Shown: positions 1 to 9,371, numbered from the stretch's first letter. The stretch is DNA of 42,802 nt from Mycobacterium sp. 1554424.7 (GCF_001665295.1 NZ_LZSE01000086.1:1-42802); one strand, 5' to 3'. Notes: generated by a model from the sequence alone, not told the origin. Numbers and translations are program-made.

Positions 1-2872
1 CGGCGGTAGAGGCGGTTTCGGCGGCGACGGCGGCTCGTCGGGTCCGGGCGGCACCAACGGCAGTGGCGGGGCCGGTAATGGCGGCACCGGCGGAACCCGG
101 GGCGCCGCGGGAGACGGCGGCACCGGCGGGACCGGCGGCACGGGTGGCACCAACGTCACCACCGGCGGCACCGCCGGCGCCGGCGGCGTCGGAGGAGCCG
201 GTGGTCAGGGCGCCTTCGACGTCGGCGGCGGCCCCGGGCAGGGCGGTGCGGGCGGCGCCGGCGGCCAGGGCGGCGCCGACACCAGCACCGGCGGCACCGC
301 CGGCGCCGGCGGTGCGGGCGGTGTCGGCGGCCAGGGCGGTGAGGGCGCTCCCCACATTGGCGCCCCCGGCGGCCTCGGGGGTCACGGCGGTGTGGGCGGC
401 ACCGGTGGCGCCGGCGGCGGCAGCACGGCTGGAACCAATGGCGATGGTGGGGCGGGCGGCCAGGGCGGCCAGGGCGGCATCGGCGGCGACCACGCCGGCA
501 GCGGCGGTACCGGGGGCCAAGGCGGCCAGGGCGGCACTCCCGGCGGCGTCGGCGCGGTCGCCGGTGCGGGCGGGCAGGGCGGTACGGGCGGTACGGGCGG
601 TACCGGCATCAACGGCGGGCCGCTCGTCGCGGGCGCCGCCGGTGGGGCTGGCGGCCACGGCGGCACCGGCGGCGCCGGCGGGGCGGCCGGCACCGGCGCG
701 ACCAACGGCGCCGGTGGGGCCGGCGGAACGGGCGGCCAGGGCGGCCAAGGCGGCCAGGGCTACAACGACGACGGCTTGATGCCCACGAGCGACGCCAGCT
801 CCGGCGGTGCGGGAGGCACCGGCGGCTCCGGCGGCCAGGCCGGGGTGGCGGGCAACGGCATCGGCGTGGCCGCCACGGTGGGCGCCGGGGGCGTCGGCGG
901 CGTCGGCGGCACTGGAGGCACGGGTGGCGCCGGAGGGGCCATCACCACCATCGGCAACACCTCCGGCGATGGTGGCCAGGGCGGCGTGGGTGGCACCGGC
1001 GGTGCTGACGCCGGCGGCGGCGCCGGCCAGGGCGGTGCGGGTGGCGCCGGCGGGGTCGGAGGTGCTGGCCCGCAAAGCGCCGGCACCATCACGGGCGTCG
1101 GTGGCTTCGGCGGGACCGGCGGCACTGGCGGCGCCGGCGGCGCCACCAACATCAGCGGCCACGCCGCGGGTGCGGGAGGCGCCGGCGGGACCGGCGGCGA
1201 AGGCGGTGCGGGCGCCGACAGCCCCACGGAGGTCGCCGGCGGCCAAGGCGGCAACGGCGGCGGCGGCGGCACGGGCGGCCAGGGAGGCACGGCGTCCGCC
1301 GGCGCAACCAATGGCGCCGGCGGGACGGGCGGCGTGGGCGGCCAAGGCGGCACCGGCGGGGCCGGCCGCACCGGCGATAGTGCTGGCGGCAACGGCGGCT
1401 TCGGTGGCACCGGTGGCGTGGGCGGCACAGGTGGTGCGGCCGGCACGGGCGCCGGTGCGGCCGGCGCTGTGGGTGGTTCGGGCAACGGGGGCCAGGGCGG
1501 CGCCGGCGGTAACGGTGGCGACGGCGATTCCGGTGCCAACTTCGGCGGCAATGGCGGCGGGGGCGGCACCGGCGGCCAGGGCGGCGGGGACGCCGGCGGC
1601 GGCGCCGGCCAAGGGGGTGCGGGTGGCACCGGCGGTGTCGGCGGCGGCGGCACCGGCGGCCAAAACAGTGGTAGCGGCGGCCAGGGCGGCGCCGGCGGCG
1701 CCGGCGGCGACGGCATCGATAGCACCAGCACCACGACGCCCACCGCCGGTGGCCAGGGCGGCGTTGGCGGGACCGGTGGCGCGGGCGGTACCGGCATCAG
1801 CGGCGGCAGCCTCGACGGCCGCGGCGGTCAGGGCGGCGCCGGCGGCCAAGGCGGCGTCGGCAGCACCAATTACGTCGATGGCCACACCAGCGGCGGGGGC
1901 GGCGCCGGCGGCCAAGGCGGTGACGGCGGAGCTGGCGGCGGCCAAGGCGGTGTGGGCGGCGTGGGCGGCACCGGCGGCGCCGACCTCAGTGGGGGCGGCG
2001 GTTCCGCGGGCAACGGCGGTGCGGGCGGCCTGGGCGGCAACGGTACTCAGGGTGCGACCGGCAACAACTTCTTCACCACCGGCGGTACCGGCGGCAACGC
2101 CGGCACTGGCGGTGCCGGCGGCATGGGCGGGGCCAGCACACACGGGACCAATGGCAGTGGCGGTGTGGGCGGCACCGGCGGCCAGGGTGGTCAGGGCGGC
2201 ACTGGTTACGCCGATGACGGCCACGCCGATGCCACCGCCGGCGGACGGGGCGGCACCGGCGGCACGGGCGGCGTCGGCGGCGCGGCTGGTAGCGGCAGCG
2301 GCGCGTCCGGAAATGTGAGCGCCGCGGGCGTCGGCGGCGCCGGTGGCACCGGCGGGACCGGCGGCACGAACAGCACTGTGGGCGGTGTCGCCGGCCAGGG
2401 CGGCACCGGCGGCGATGGTGGCGCGGGCGCCGACGGCCAAGGCATTGGCGGCAAGGGCGGCGCCGGCGGCATCGGTGGCACCGGCGGCAACGACATAAAC
2501 GGCACCGGCACCGCCGGCACCGGTGGCCAGGGCGGCCAGGGCGGTGACGGCGGCTTGGGCGAAGGCCTTGCTGGAGCCGGCGGCCAAGGTGGCGAGGGCG
2601 GTCAAGGCGGCCAAGGCGGCGACACCACGCTCGGCTCGGGCAAAACCGGTGGCGACGGCGGGACCGGCGGCACCGGCGGCACCGGCGGCGACGCCGCCGG
2701 ATTCGCGGGCTCCGGTGGCACCGGCGGGGACGGCGGCAGCGGCGGCGCCAGCGGTATCGGCAGCAACGGCGATAGCAACGGCGGTACCGCCGGCCAACCC
2801 GGCACCGCCGGTTCGGGCCCCACCGGTGGGCCGGGCGGCCCGGGCGGCCCGGGTGGGCCGGGCACCCTCTAG
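1..2872 (+). CDS. PE_PGRS family protein, 3' part (5' end outside window)
   Basis: The reading frame is open from base 2 to the TAG at 2870-2872 and is built almost wholly of Gly-Gly-X triplets, the hallmark of the PGRS domain of mycobacterial PE_PGRS surface or secreted proteins. The PE domain that would carry the secretion signal is not in the window, so the gene starts upstream. X is often Thr, Ala or Gln, with many GGQGG and GGTGG blocks broken every 30-60 residues by short spacers such as TNYVDGHTSG. The protein ends in a Gly-Pro-rich tail (repeated GGPGGPG, then GTL). At least 956 residues are present. It lies 47 bp upstream of deaD on the same strand. Long frames on both strands here are by-products of the GC-rich repeat. 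No function is assignable beyond the family. Confidence 0.9.
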   Translation, partial: GGRGGFGGDGGSSGPGGTNGSGGAGNGGTGGTRGAAGDGGTGGTGGTGGTNVTTGGTAGAGGVGGAGGQGAFDVGGGPGQGGAGGAGGQGGADTSTGGTAGAGGAGGVGGQGGEGAPHIGAPGGLGGHGGVGGTGGAGGGSTAGTNGDGGAGGQGGQGGIGGDHAGSGGTGGQGGQGGTPGGVGAVAGAGGQGGTGGTGGTGINGGPLVAGAAGGAGGHGGTGGAGGAAGTGATNGAGGAGGTGGQGGQGGQGYNDDGLMPTSDASSGGAGGTGGSGGQAGVAGNGIGVAATVGAGGVGGVGGTGGTGGAGGAITTIGNTSGDGGQGGVGGTGGADAGGGAGQGGAGGAGGVGGAGPQSAGTITGVGGFGGTGGTGGAGGATNISGHAAGAGGAGGTGGEGGAGADSPTEVAGGQGGNGGGGGTGGQGGTASAGATNGAGGTGGVGGQGGTGGAGRTGDSAGGNGGFGGTGGVGGTGGAAGTGAGAAGAVGGSGNGGQGGAGGNGGDGDSGANFGGNGGGGGTGGQGGGDAGGGAGQGGAGGTGGVGGGGTGGQNSGSGGQGGAGGAGGDGIDSTSTTTPTAGGQGGVGGTGGAGGTGISGGSLDGRGGQGGAGGQGGVGSTNYVDGHTSGGGGAGGQGGDGGAGGGQGGVGGVGGTGGADLSGGGGSAGNGGAGGLGGNGTQGATGNNFFTTGGTGGNAGTGGAGGMGGASTHGTNGSGGVGGTGGQGGQGGTGYADDGHADATAGGRGGTGGTGGVGGAAGSGSGASGNVSAAGVGGAGGTGGTGGTNSTVGGVAGQGGTGGDGGAGADGQGIGGKGGAGGIGGTGGNDINGTGTAGTGGQGGQGGDGGLGEGLAGAGGQGGEGGQGGQGGDTTLGSGKTGGDGGTGGTGGTGGDAAGFAGSGGTGGDGGSGGASGIGSNGDSNGGTAGQPGTAGSGPTGGPGGPGGPGGPGTL

Positions 2873-2919
2873 GAGGTGGCGCGACCGACCCCGGGTTCGC
2901 CACTAGACTTCATGTCCTG

Positions 2920-4596
2920 ATGACGCTCCCGGACAGCCCGCCCGAGGCTGCCTCTCCCACGTTCGCGGACCTGCAGATTCACCCTGCGGTCCTGAAGGCG
3001 ACCGCCGACGTCGGCTACGAGACGCCGACGGCCATCCAGGCGGCGACGATCCCGCCGCTGCTGGCCGGGTCCGATGTCGTCGGGCTGGCGCAGACCGGCA
3101 CCGGCAAGACGGCGGCGTTCGCGATCCCGATCCTGTCCAAGATCGACGTCAAGAGCACCGCTACGCAGGCGCTGGTGCTGGCGCCCACCCGCGAGCTGGC
3201 GCTGCAGGTGGCCGAGGCGTTCAGCCGCTACGGCGCGCACCTGCCGCAGATCCACGTGCTGCCGGTCTACGGCGGCGCGTCCTACGGCGTGCAGCTGGCG
3301 GGGCTGCGGCGCGGCGCCCAGGTGGTGGTCGGCACCCCGGGGCGCGTCATCGACCACCTCGAACGCGGGACGCTGGATTTGTCCCACATCGACTACCTGG
3401 TGCTCGACGAGGCCGACGAGATGCTCACCATGGGCTTCGCCGAGGACGTCGAGCGCATCCTGTCCGAAACCCCGGAATACAAACAGGTCGCCCTGTTCTC
3501 GGCGACCATGCCGCCGGCGATCCGCAAGCTCACCAAGAAGTACCTGCACGACCCGTTCGAGGTCACGGCGAAGGCGAAAACCGCCACCGCCGAGAACATT
3601 TCGCAGCGCTACATCCAGGTCTTCGGCCCCCGCAAGATGGACGCGCTCACCCGCCTGCTCGAGGTCGAACCGTTCGAGGCGATGATCGTGTTCGTGCGCA
3701 CCAAGCAGGCCACCGAGGAGGTCGCCGAAAAGCTTAGGGCCCGAGGGTTTTCCGCCGCCGCGATCAACGGCGACATCCCGCAGGCGCAGCGTGAGCGGAC
3801 CATCGCCGCCCTGAAAAACGGCAGCATCGACATCCTGGTCGCCACCGATGTGGCGGCCAGAGGGCTTGACGTGGAACGCATCTCGCATGTGTTGAACTAC
3901 GACATCCCGCACGACACCGAGTCCTACGTGCACCGCATCGGGCGCACCGGCCGGGCGGGGCGCAGCGGAACCGCGGTGTTGTTCGTGTCCCCGCGGGAAC
4001 GCCATCTGCTCAAGGCGATCGAGAAGGCGACACGCCAAACGCTCACCGAGGCCGCGCTGCCCACCGTCGAGGACGTCAACGCCCAGCGCGTCGCGAAATT
4101 CGGCGACTCCATCACCGACGCCCTCGCCAACCCGGGAATCGACCTGTTCCGCAAGCTGATCCAGGACTACGAACGCGAGCACGACGTCCCGATGGCCGAC
4201 ATCGCCGCGGCGCTGGCGGTGCAGTCGCGCGACGGCGAGGCGTTCCTGATGGCGCCCGAACCGCCGCCCGAACGGCGTGAACGCCGCGAGCGTCAGGAGC
4301 GCCACGAACGCCCCGAAAGGCCAAGGCAGCAAAGGAACTTCGCCACCTACCGGATCTCGGTGGGCAAGCGGCACAAGATCGGTCCCGGCGCGATCGTCGG
4401 CGCCATCGCCAACGAGGGCGGCCTGCACCGCAGCGACTTCGGCCACATCGCCATCGGGCCCGACTTCTCGCTCGTCGAGCTGCCGGCCAAGCTGCCCAAG
4501 GCGACGCTGAAAAAGCTCGAGCAGACCCGCATCTCGGGCGTGCTGATCGACCTGCGGCCGGACCGCTCAGCCGGCAAGAGCAAACCGCGCCGATGA
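2920..4596 (+). CDS. deaD: DEAD-box ATP-dependent RNA helicase DeaD
   Basis: A 558-residue DEAD-box helicase that unwinds structured RNA (ribosome assembly, mRNA turnover, cold adaptation in the CsdA/DeaD family). The helicase motifs are visible in order: Q-motif region ~35-45, Walker A AQTGTGKT (57-64), PTREL (89-93), TPGR (139-142), DEAD (163-166), SAT (194-196), VATDVAARGLD (~308-318) and HRIGRTGR (338-345). A charged Arg/Glu linker (~425-455) leads to a C-terminal DbpA-type RNA-binding domain (~465-545). Length and sequence agree with M. tuberculosis Rv1253 as I recall it. The ATG at 2920 starts the conserved N-terminus (FADLQIHP follows) but has no strong ribosome binding site. Its stop overlaps the next start by 4 nt (ATGA at 4593-4596), so the next gene is probably translationally coupled. 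Confidence 0.96.
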   Translation: MTLPDSPPEAASPTFADLQIHPAVLKATADVGYETPTAIQAATIPPLLAGSDVVGLAQTGTGKTAAFAIPILSKIDVKSTATQALVLAPTRELALQVAEAFSRYGAHLPQIHVLPVYGGASYGVQLAGLRRGAQVVVGTPGRVIDHLERGTLDLSHIDYLVLDEADEMLTMGFAEDVERILSETPEYKQVALFSATMPPAIRKLTKKYLHDPFEVTAKAKTATAENISQRYIQVFGPRKMDALTRLLEVEPFEAMIVFVRTKQATEEVAEKLRARGFSAAAINGDIPQAQRERTIAALKNGSIDILVATDVAARGLDVERISHVLNYDIPHDTESYVHRIGRTGRAGRSGTAVLFVSPRERHLLKAIEKATRQTLTEAALPTVEDVNAQRVAKFGDSITDALANPGIDLFRKLIQDYEREHDVPMADIAAALAVQSRDGEAFLMAPEPPPERRERRERQERHERPERPRQQRNFATYRISVGKRHKIGPGAIVGAIANEGGLHRSDFGHIAIGPDFSLVELPAKLPKATLKKLEQTRISGVLIDLRPDRSAGKSKPRR

Positions 4597-5735
4597 CCCT
4601 CTCCGAGGAACGCGACGCCCAGGGCGGGCTCGAGCAGGTCGCCCACGTCGACCGCGTCGCGTCGCTGACCGGCATCCGCGCGGTCGCCGCGCTGACCGTC
4701 GTCGGCACCCACGCCGCCTACACCACCGGCAAGTACACGCACGGCTACTGGGGACTGGTCGGCTCCCGGCTGGAGATCGGCGTGCCGATCTTCTTCGTGC
4801 TGTCGGGCTTCCTGCTGTTTCGTCCGTGGGTGAAAGCGGCCGCCACCGACCGCCCGCCGCCGTCGCTGAGTCGCTATGCGCGGCACCGGGTTCGGCGCAT
4901 CATGCCCGCCTACCTCATCACCGTGCTGGTCGCCTACGTGCTGTACCACTTCCGCGAGGCCGGCCCGAATCCCGGGCACACCTGGCTGGGCCTGGTGCGC
5001 AACCTGACGCTGACCCAGATCTACTGCAACGGCTACCTGGGCAAGTACCTGCACCAGGGCCTGACCCAGATGTGGAGCCTGGCGGTGGAGGCCTCGTTCT
5101 ACGTCGTGCTCCCGCTGCTGGCCTACCTGCTGCTGGTGCTCATCACCCGGCGCCGGTGGCGGCCGAAGCTGGTGCTCGCCGCCCTGGCGGCGATGGCGCT
5201 GATCAGCCCCGGGTGGTTGGTCCTCGTGCACACCGACCACTGGTTCCCCGACGGCGCCCGGCTCTGGCTGCCGACCTACCTGGCCTGGTTCCTGGCCGGC
5301 ATGGCGCTGGCCATGCTGCAGGCGATGAAGGTGCACTGCTACGCGTTCATGGCCATCCCGCTGGCGCTCATCTGTTACTTCATCGCCTCCACGCCGATCG
5401 CCGGCGCGCCCACGACCTCGCCCGCGACGCTGAGCCAGGCCATCTGCAAGACCGTCTTCTACGCCGTCATCGCCGCGCTAGCGGTGGCGCCGCTGGCGTT
5501 GGGCAATCAGGGCACATACGCGCGGCTGCTGGCCAGCCGCCCGATGGTGTGGCTCGGTGAGATCTCCTACGAGATCTTCCTGATCCACCTGATCACAATG
5601 GAATTCGCGATGGTCTACATCGTGCGCGCGCACGTCTACACCGGCTCGATGGGGTACCTGTTCGTCGCGACCATGGTGGTCACCATCCCGCTCGCCTGGC
5701 TCCTGCACCGCTTCACCCGGGTCAAGGGCGGCTAG
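4593..5735 (+). CDS. Acyltransferase family 3 (OafA/YrhL-like) integral membrane protein
   Basis: A 380-residue polytopic membrane protein of the acyltransferase-3 family, which transfers acyl groups from cytoplasmic donors to extracytoplasmic sugars or lipids. The family's R-X10-H signature is present at R29...H40 (RAVAALTVVGTH), followed by FFVLSGFLLFRPW, RRIMPAY and about ten hydrophobic segments up to the C-terminus. It overlaps deaD by four bases and corresponds to M. tuberculosis Rv1254, which also follows deaD. Its stop codon (5733-5735) is immediately followed by the GTG of the exporter gene, so these genes probably share an mRNA. The acceptor is unknown; whether it serves the downstream acyl-hydroxamate genes or simply keeps its ancestral place after deaD cannot be decided here. 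Confidence 0.92.
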   Translation: MTLSEERDAQGGLEQVAHVDRVASLTGIRAVAALTVVGTHAAYTTGKYTHGYWGLVGSRLEIGVPIFFVLSGFLLFRPWVKAAATDRPPPSLSRYARHRVRRIMPAYLITVLVAYVLYHFREAGPNPGHTWLGLVRNLTLTQIYCNGYLGKYLHQGLTQMWSLAVEASFYVVLPLLAYLLLVLITRRRWRPKLVLAALAAMALISPGWLVLVHTDHWFPDGARLWLPTYLAWFLAGMALAMLQAMKVHCYAFMAIPLALICYFIASTPIAGAPTTSPATLSQAICKTVFYAVIAALAVAPLALGNQGTYARLLASRPMVWLGEISYEIFLIHLITMEFAMVYIVRAHVYTGSMGYLFVATMVVTIPLAWLLHRFTRVKGG

Positions 5736-7310
5736 GTGGCCGACGACGGGGAGGCGGTTCATCCTCGCCTGACCCTGCTCGCGGTCTGCCTCGCGGTGTT
5801 CATGCTGCTGCTCGACATGACCATCGTCTCGGCCGCGCTCGCCAACATCCAGGCGTCCCTGGACGCCGACCTCAGCGGGCTGCAATGGGTGGTCGACGCG
5901 TACGCGCTGCCGATGGCGGGACTCCTGCTCACCGCCGCCACGCTGGGTGACCGGCTCGGGCGGCGACGGCTGTACCTGGCCGGGATGGTCGTGTTCACGC
6001 TGGCCTCGGCCGGCTGCGCGCTGGCGCGCAGCATCGAGGCGCTCAACCTGTGCCGGGCGCTGCAGGGCACCGGGGGCGCGGTCCTGCTGGGCGTCTCGCT
6101 GCCGATGGTGGCCGCGGCCTTTCCCGAACAGCGGGGCCGGGGCATCGCGATCGCGATCTACGGCGCGGTGATGGGCGCGGGCGCCGCGGTCGGGCCACTG
6201 CTGGGCGGGGCGCTCGTCGGGGCGTTCGGCTGGCAGTCGATCTTCCTGATCAACGTGCCGGTCGGGGTGGTCGCGCTGGCGATCGCCGCGCGGTTCATCC
6301 CGGAAACCCTTGGCGCGCAAGACCGTCCGGTCGACCTGGTCGGCACGGCCGTGTTGTCGGCCGCGCTGTTCGCCGGCGTCTACGTGTTGATCGAGGGCAA
6401 CCGCCGCGGCTGGGCCAGTGGGGCGATCCTGGCCCTGGGCACGGTCTCCGTGTTGGGCCTGGCGGTGTTCGTGTGGTGGGAGTCGCGGTGCGGCGCACCG
6501 ATGCTCGACCTGTCGGTGGTGCGGCGCCCGGGCTTTGCCGGGGTGTCCCTGGCGGCGTTCGCGGCCGCCGGGACGCTCATCGCGTCCACCAATTACCTGG
6601 CGCTGTATTTCATGAACACGCTGGGATACAGCCCATTTCAGGCCGGCCTGCGGGCCCTGCCGCTGACCGTCGCCTGCGTGCTGGGCGCCCCGCTGGCCAT
6701 GATCGGCGCGCGGTATTTTCCGGCCTGGACGTCGATCCCGGGCGGCGTGGCGCTGATCGCCGCGGGGCTGTGGCTGATGACCGGGGTCGAGGCGGACACC
6801 CAATGGACGCATTTCATCGCGGGTTCCGTCGTGGCCGGGCTCGGCCTGGGCGGCCTGTTCGCGTTGACGTCCGACATCGCACTGCAATTCGTGCCGGTCG
6901 CGGACGCCGGGATGGCGACCGGCGCGGTGAGCACCGTCCGCCAGGTCGGCATCCTGGCCGGCGTGGCCGGCCTGGGTGCCCTGTTCGGTCGGCGCGGGTC
7001 CGCCAGCGCCACGCGCGAACTGGCCCGGCTCGGCCTCGCCGGCCCGGGCCCCGCGCAACGCCTCGTCGAGCGGTTGTCCGCCGGCGCGGGCCTTCGGGCG
7101 CTCGACTTCCTGCCCGCCGAATACCGTGCCGCGCTGCCGGCGATCGCGCGCGCGGCCCGTCAGGCCAGCGCCGCCGGAATGCAGGTCGCTCTCGTGGCCG
7201 CGGCCCTCGCCGCCACCGCCGCCGCGGTCTTGACCGTGATCTTGATCACGGTCGGCGCGCGCGGCCGCGGCGAGCCCGAAATGCCGTTTGCTGAGGGCAT
7301 GTCGGTGTAA
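5736..7310 (+). CDS. MFS transporter, DHA2 (EmrB/QacA) 14-helix type
   Basis: A 524-residue major facilitator exporter with about 14 hydrophobic segments, the usual size for the EmrB/QacA drug or metabolite:H+ antiporters. Visible signatures are motif D1 around D27 (LLDMTIV), motif A GDRLGRRRLYL (71-81) and the antiporter motif C region AVMGAGAAVGPLLGG (144-158). The start is GTG at 5736, directly abutting the upstream stop, which implies translational coupling. The following N-acyltransferase starts 12 bp after its end. The position suggests it exports the product of the two enzymes downstream, but the substrate is inferred only from neighbourhood. Confidence 0.92.
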   Translation: MADDGEAVHPRLTLLAVCLAVFMLLLDMTIVSAALANIQASLDADLSGLQWVVDAYALPMAGLLLTAATLGDRLGRRRLYLAGMVVFTLASAGCALARSIEALNLCRALQGTGGAVLLGVSLPMVAAAFPEQRGRGIAIAIYGAVMGAGAAVGPLLGGALVGAFGWQSIFLINVPVGVVALAIAARFIPETLGAQDRPVDLVGTAVLSAALFAGVYVLIEGNRRGWASGAILALGTVSVLGLAVFVWWESRCGAPMLDLSVVRRPGFAGVSLAAFAAAGTLIASTNYLALYFMNTLGYSPFQAGLRALPLTVACVLGAPLAMIGARYFPAWTSIPGGVALIAAGLWLMTGVEADTQWTHFIAGSVVAGLGLGGLFALTSDIALQFVPVADAGMATGAVSTVRQVGILAGVAGLGALFGRRGSASATRELARLGLAGPGPAQRLVERLSAGAGLRALDFLPAEYRAALPAIARAARQASAAGMQVALVAAALAATAAAVLTVILITVGARGRGEPEMPFAEGMSV

Positions 7311-7321
7311 CGTTCCAATGC

Positions 7322-8128
7322 ATGTTGGGCGATGCGGTCATCATCCCCGCGACGGTGAACAACCGTTACAGCGTCATCATCTCGACCGACCCCGCAAACA
7401 TCGAAGCCGCCCAGCGGTTGCGCTACCAGACGTTTGCCGAGGAAATGGGCGCGGCGCTGCCGCAGGCGATCCGCGGGCCCCTGACCGGAGAGATGATCGA
7501 CGTCGATCAGTTCGATCCGTACAGCGACCACCTGCTGGCCCGGGACGAGGCGAGCGGACAGATCGTGGGGTGCTACCGGCTGCTGCCGCCCGACGGCGCC
7601 AAGGCCGCCGGCGGCCTCTTCGCCGACACCACGTTCGACATCGGTGGGCTCAACGAGTTGCGCTCCGAGCTCGTCGAACTCGGCCGGGTGAGCGTGCACC
7701 CCGACCACCGCAGCGGGGCGGTCATGGGCCTGTTGTGGGCGGGAATCCTTCGATACCAGGAGATCACCGGCTACCAGTGGGGCATCGGGTCGCTGTCGGT
7801 GCGGATGGAAGACGGCGGGCCGCGCGGCGCGCTGGCGCGAGGTGTGCGCGACGCGGCGCTGGGCCGCCATCGCGCCCCCGACCAATACCGGGTGTTTCCG
7901 CGTAACCCCGTCACGGTCAACGGATTGAGCCTCTCCGAGCTGCCCGACCCCGGGCCCGTGCGCATCCCGCCGATGGTGCAGGGCTCCCTACGGATCGGCG
8001 GGCTGATCTGCGGGGAGCCCTCCTACGACCCGGACTTCGACATGGCCGATTTCATCGTGCTGATCGACAGGGCCACGGTGCGCGAACGCTATCTGGAACG
8101 GTTGGCGCGGTCTTATGCCCATACCTGA
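7322..8128 (+). CDS. GNAT-fold N-acyltransferase (OlsB / N-acyl amino acid synthase-like)
   Basis: A 268-residue protein resembling the Acetyltransf_5 group, which includes OlsB (3-hydroxyacyl-ACP:ornithine N-acyltransferase) and FeeM-type N-acyl amino acid synthases. Evidence: RLRYQTFAEEMGA near residue 36, the acidic DVDQFDPYSDHLL segment near 61, GQIVGCYRLLPP, then ELGRVSVHPDHRSG followed by a hydrophobic helix, the order seen in this fold. Such enzymes move a fatty acyl group from ACP or CoA to the amino group of an amino acid. The last 14 bp overlap the N-hydroxylase gene, so the two are probably co-translated. The start at 7322 has no convincing ribosome binding site; a slightly later start is possible. 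The likely substrate is ornithine or lysine, or their hydroxylated forms (inference from the neighbour). Confidence 0.85.
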   Translation: MLGDAVIIPATVNNRYSVIISTDPANIEAAQRLRYQTFAEEMGAALPQAIRGPLTGEMIDVDQFDPYSDHLLARDEASGQIVGCYRLLPPDGAKAAGGLFADTTFDIGGLNELRSELVELGRVSVHPDHRSGAVMGLLWAGILRYQEITGYQWGIGSLSVRMEDGGPRGALARGVRDAALGRHRAPDQYRVFPRNPVTVNGLSLSELPDPGPVRIPPMVQGSLRIGGLICGEPSYDPDFDMADFIVLIDRATVRERYLERLARSYAHT

Positions 8129-9371
8129 GAAGACCGCCCTGCTGGGCGTCGGCTTCGGGCCGTCGAATCTCGCGCTGGCGATCGCCCTGGCCGAGCGACG
8201 AATGGCCGCCGTGTTCGTCGAGGAGCAGCCCGAATTCGGTTGGCACCTCGGAATGCTGCTGCCGAACGCCCGGATGCAGATCCCGTTCCTCAAGGACCTC
8301 GTCACCCTGCGAAACATCAAGAGCGACTTCACGTTCCTCAACTACCTCGCCGAGCGTGGTCGGCTGGTCGAGTTCATCGGCTTGCACACGTTGTTCCCCA
8401 CCCGGATGGAGTTTCACGACTATCTCGAGTGGGCCGCGGCCCGCGTCGCCGCAAACGTCCGCTACGGGCACCGGGTCGTCGAAATCGGTTCGGGCGAGCC
8501 GGGTTTCGTGGTGCGCGCCGAACCCGACCGCGTCATCCACGCGGCAAACCTGGTCCTGGCCACGGGCCTGCAACCGGTGCTGCCGGCGGGCGTCGTGGAG
8601 ACGTCCCGGCAATGGCACAGCCACCGGCTGCTCGACAACCTGGCCGCGCTGAAGCTTGCCGGCCCAGGGCGATTCGCCGTGGTCGGCGCGGGCCAAAGCG
8701 CGGCCGAGGTGGCCGCCCATTTGCACGCGACCTACCCGCAGGCCGAGGTGCATGCGGTTTTCGCCCGGTACGGCTACAGCAGCGCCGACGACACCCCGTA
8801 CGCGAACCGCATTTTCGACCCGTCGGCGGTGGACGAGTTCTATTGCGCCGACGCGCACGTGCGCGAACGACTGCTCGATTACCATCGCGCGACCAACTAT
8901 TCGGTGGTCGATCCGGAGTTGATCGAGGAGCTTTATTCGCGCGAGTACGCCGAGCTGGTGGCGGGCGATCGGCGGCTGTTCATGCACAACGCCTCGGAAG
9001 TCGTTGCCGCGCGGGAGTATCCGGACAAGGTGCGCCTGACGGTGTGCCACCTGATCGATCGCTCGCGGGCGACGCTGGACTGCGACGCGGTGATTTACGC
9101 GACGGGCTACGAACCGCTGGACGTCCAAGGCTTCCTCGGCGACCTGGCCGCCCGGTACGAATTCGACTCGGAAGGGCGCCCCGCCGTCACCCGCGACTAT
9201 CGACTGGTGGCCAAAGCCGGGGCGCCCGGGGACATCTACCTCAACGGCGCCGTCGAGCACACGCACGGCCTGTCGTCGTCGTTGCTGTCCAACGTGGCGG
9301 TGCGCGCCGGGGAAATCGTCACCGCGGTCGCGGCGCGCGAGCAGCGCAGGCCGCACGTCGCCTCCGCGTAG
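8115..9371 (+). CDS. L-ornithine N5 / L-lysine N6 monooxygenase family flavoprotein
   Basis: A 418-residue flavin N-hydroxylase of the SidA/PvdA/IucD family, which uses FAD, NADPH and O2 to convert the side-chain amine of ornithine or lysine to a hydroxylamine, the first step in hydroxamate siderophores. The FAD site is at 11-18 (GVGFGPSN), the family-typical substrate-side segment NARMQIPFLKDLVTLR at 51-66, the NADPH Rossmann motif GAGQSA at 191-196, and an ATGYEP segment in the last third. It begins inside the last codons of the acyltransferase gene (14-bp overlap). It is not MbtG-like: mycobactin MbtG, as I remember its sequence, lacks this conserved N-terminal signature. With the acyltransferase and exporter it suggests an exported N-acyl-N-hydroxy amino acid or small hydroxamate lipid. 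Confidence 0.92.
   Translation: MPIPEKTALLGVGFGPSNLALAIALAERRMAAVFVEEQPEFGWHLGMLLPNARMQIPFLKDLVTLRNIKSDFTFLNYLAERGRLVEFIGLHTLFPTRMEFHDYLEWAAARVAANVRYGHRVVEIGSGEPGFVVRAEPDRVIHAANLVLATGLQPVLPAGVVETSRQWHSHRLLDNLAALKLAGPGRFAVVGAGQSAAEVAAHLHATYPQAEVHAVFARYGYSSADDTPYANRIFDPSAVDEFYCADAHVRERLLDYHRATNYSVVDPELIEELYSREYAELVAGDRRLFMHNASEVVAAREYPDKVRLTVCHLIDRSRATLDCDAVIYATGYEPLDVQGFLGDLAARYEFDSEGRPAVTRDYRLVAKAGAPGDIYLNGAVEHTHGLSSSLLSNVAVRAGEIVTAVAAREQRRPHVASA

Noticed and set aside
382-2865. Long Pro-rich, Arg-rich and Ala-rich frames opposite and within the PE_PGRS gene
   Set aside because: They are mirror frames of the Gly-Gly-X repeat, with no ribosome binding sites and compositions dictated by the repeat.
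2869-4446. 525-codon minus-strand frame across deaD
   Set aside because: It is antisense to a clearly conserved helicase, has no family features and reflects third-position GC bias.
8115-9371. Calling the N-hydroxylase MbtG (mycobactin lysine hydroxylase)
   Set aside because: The conserved segments here fit the SidA/PvdA/IucD type, differ from MbtG as I remember it, and no mycobactin genes are nearby.
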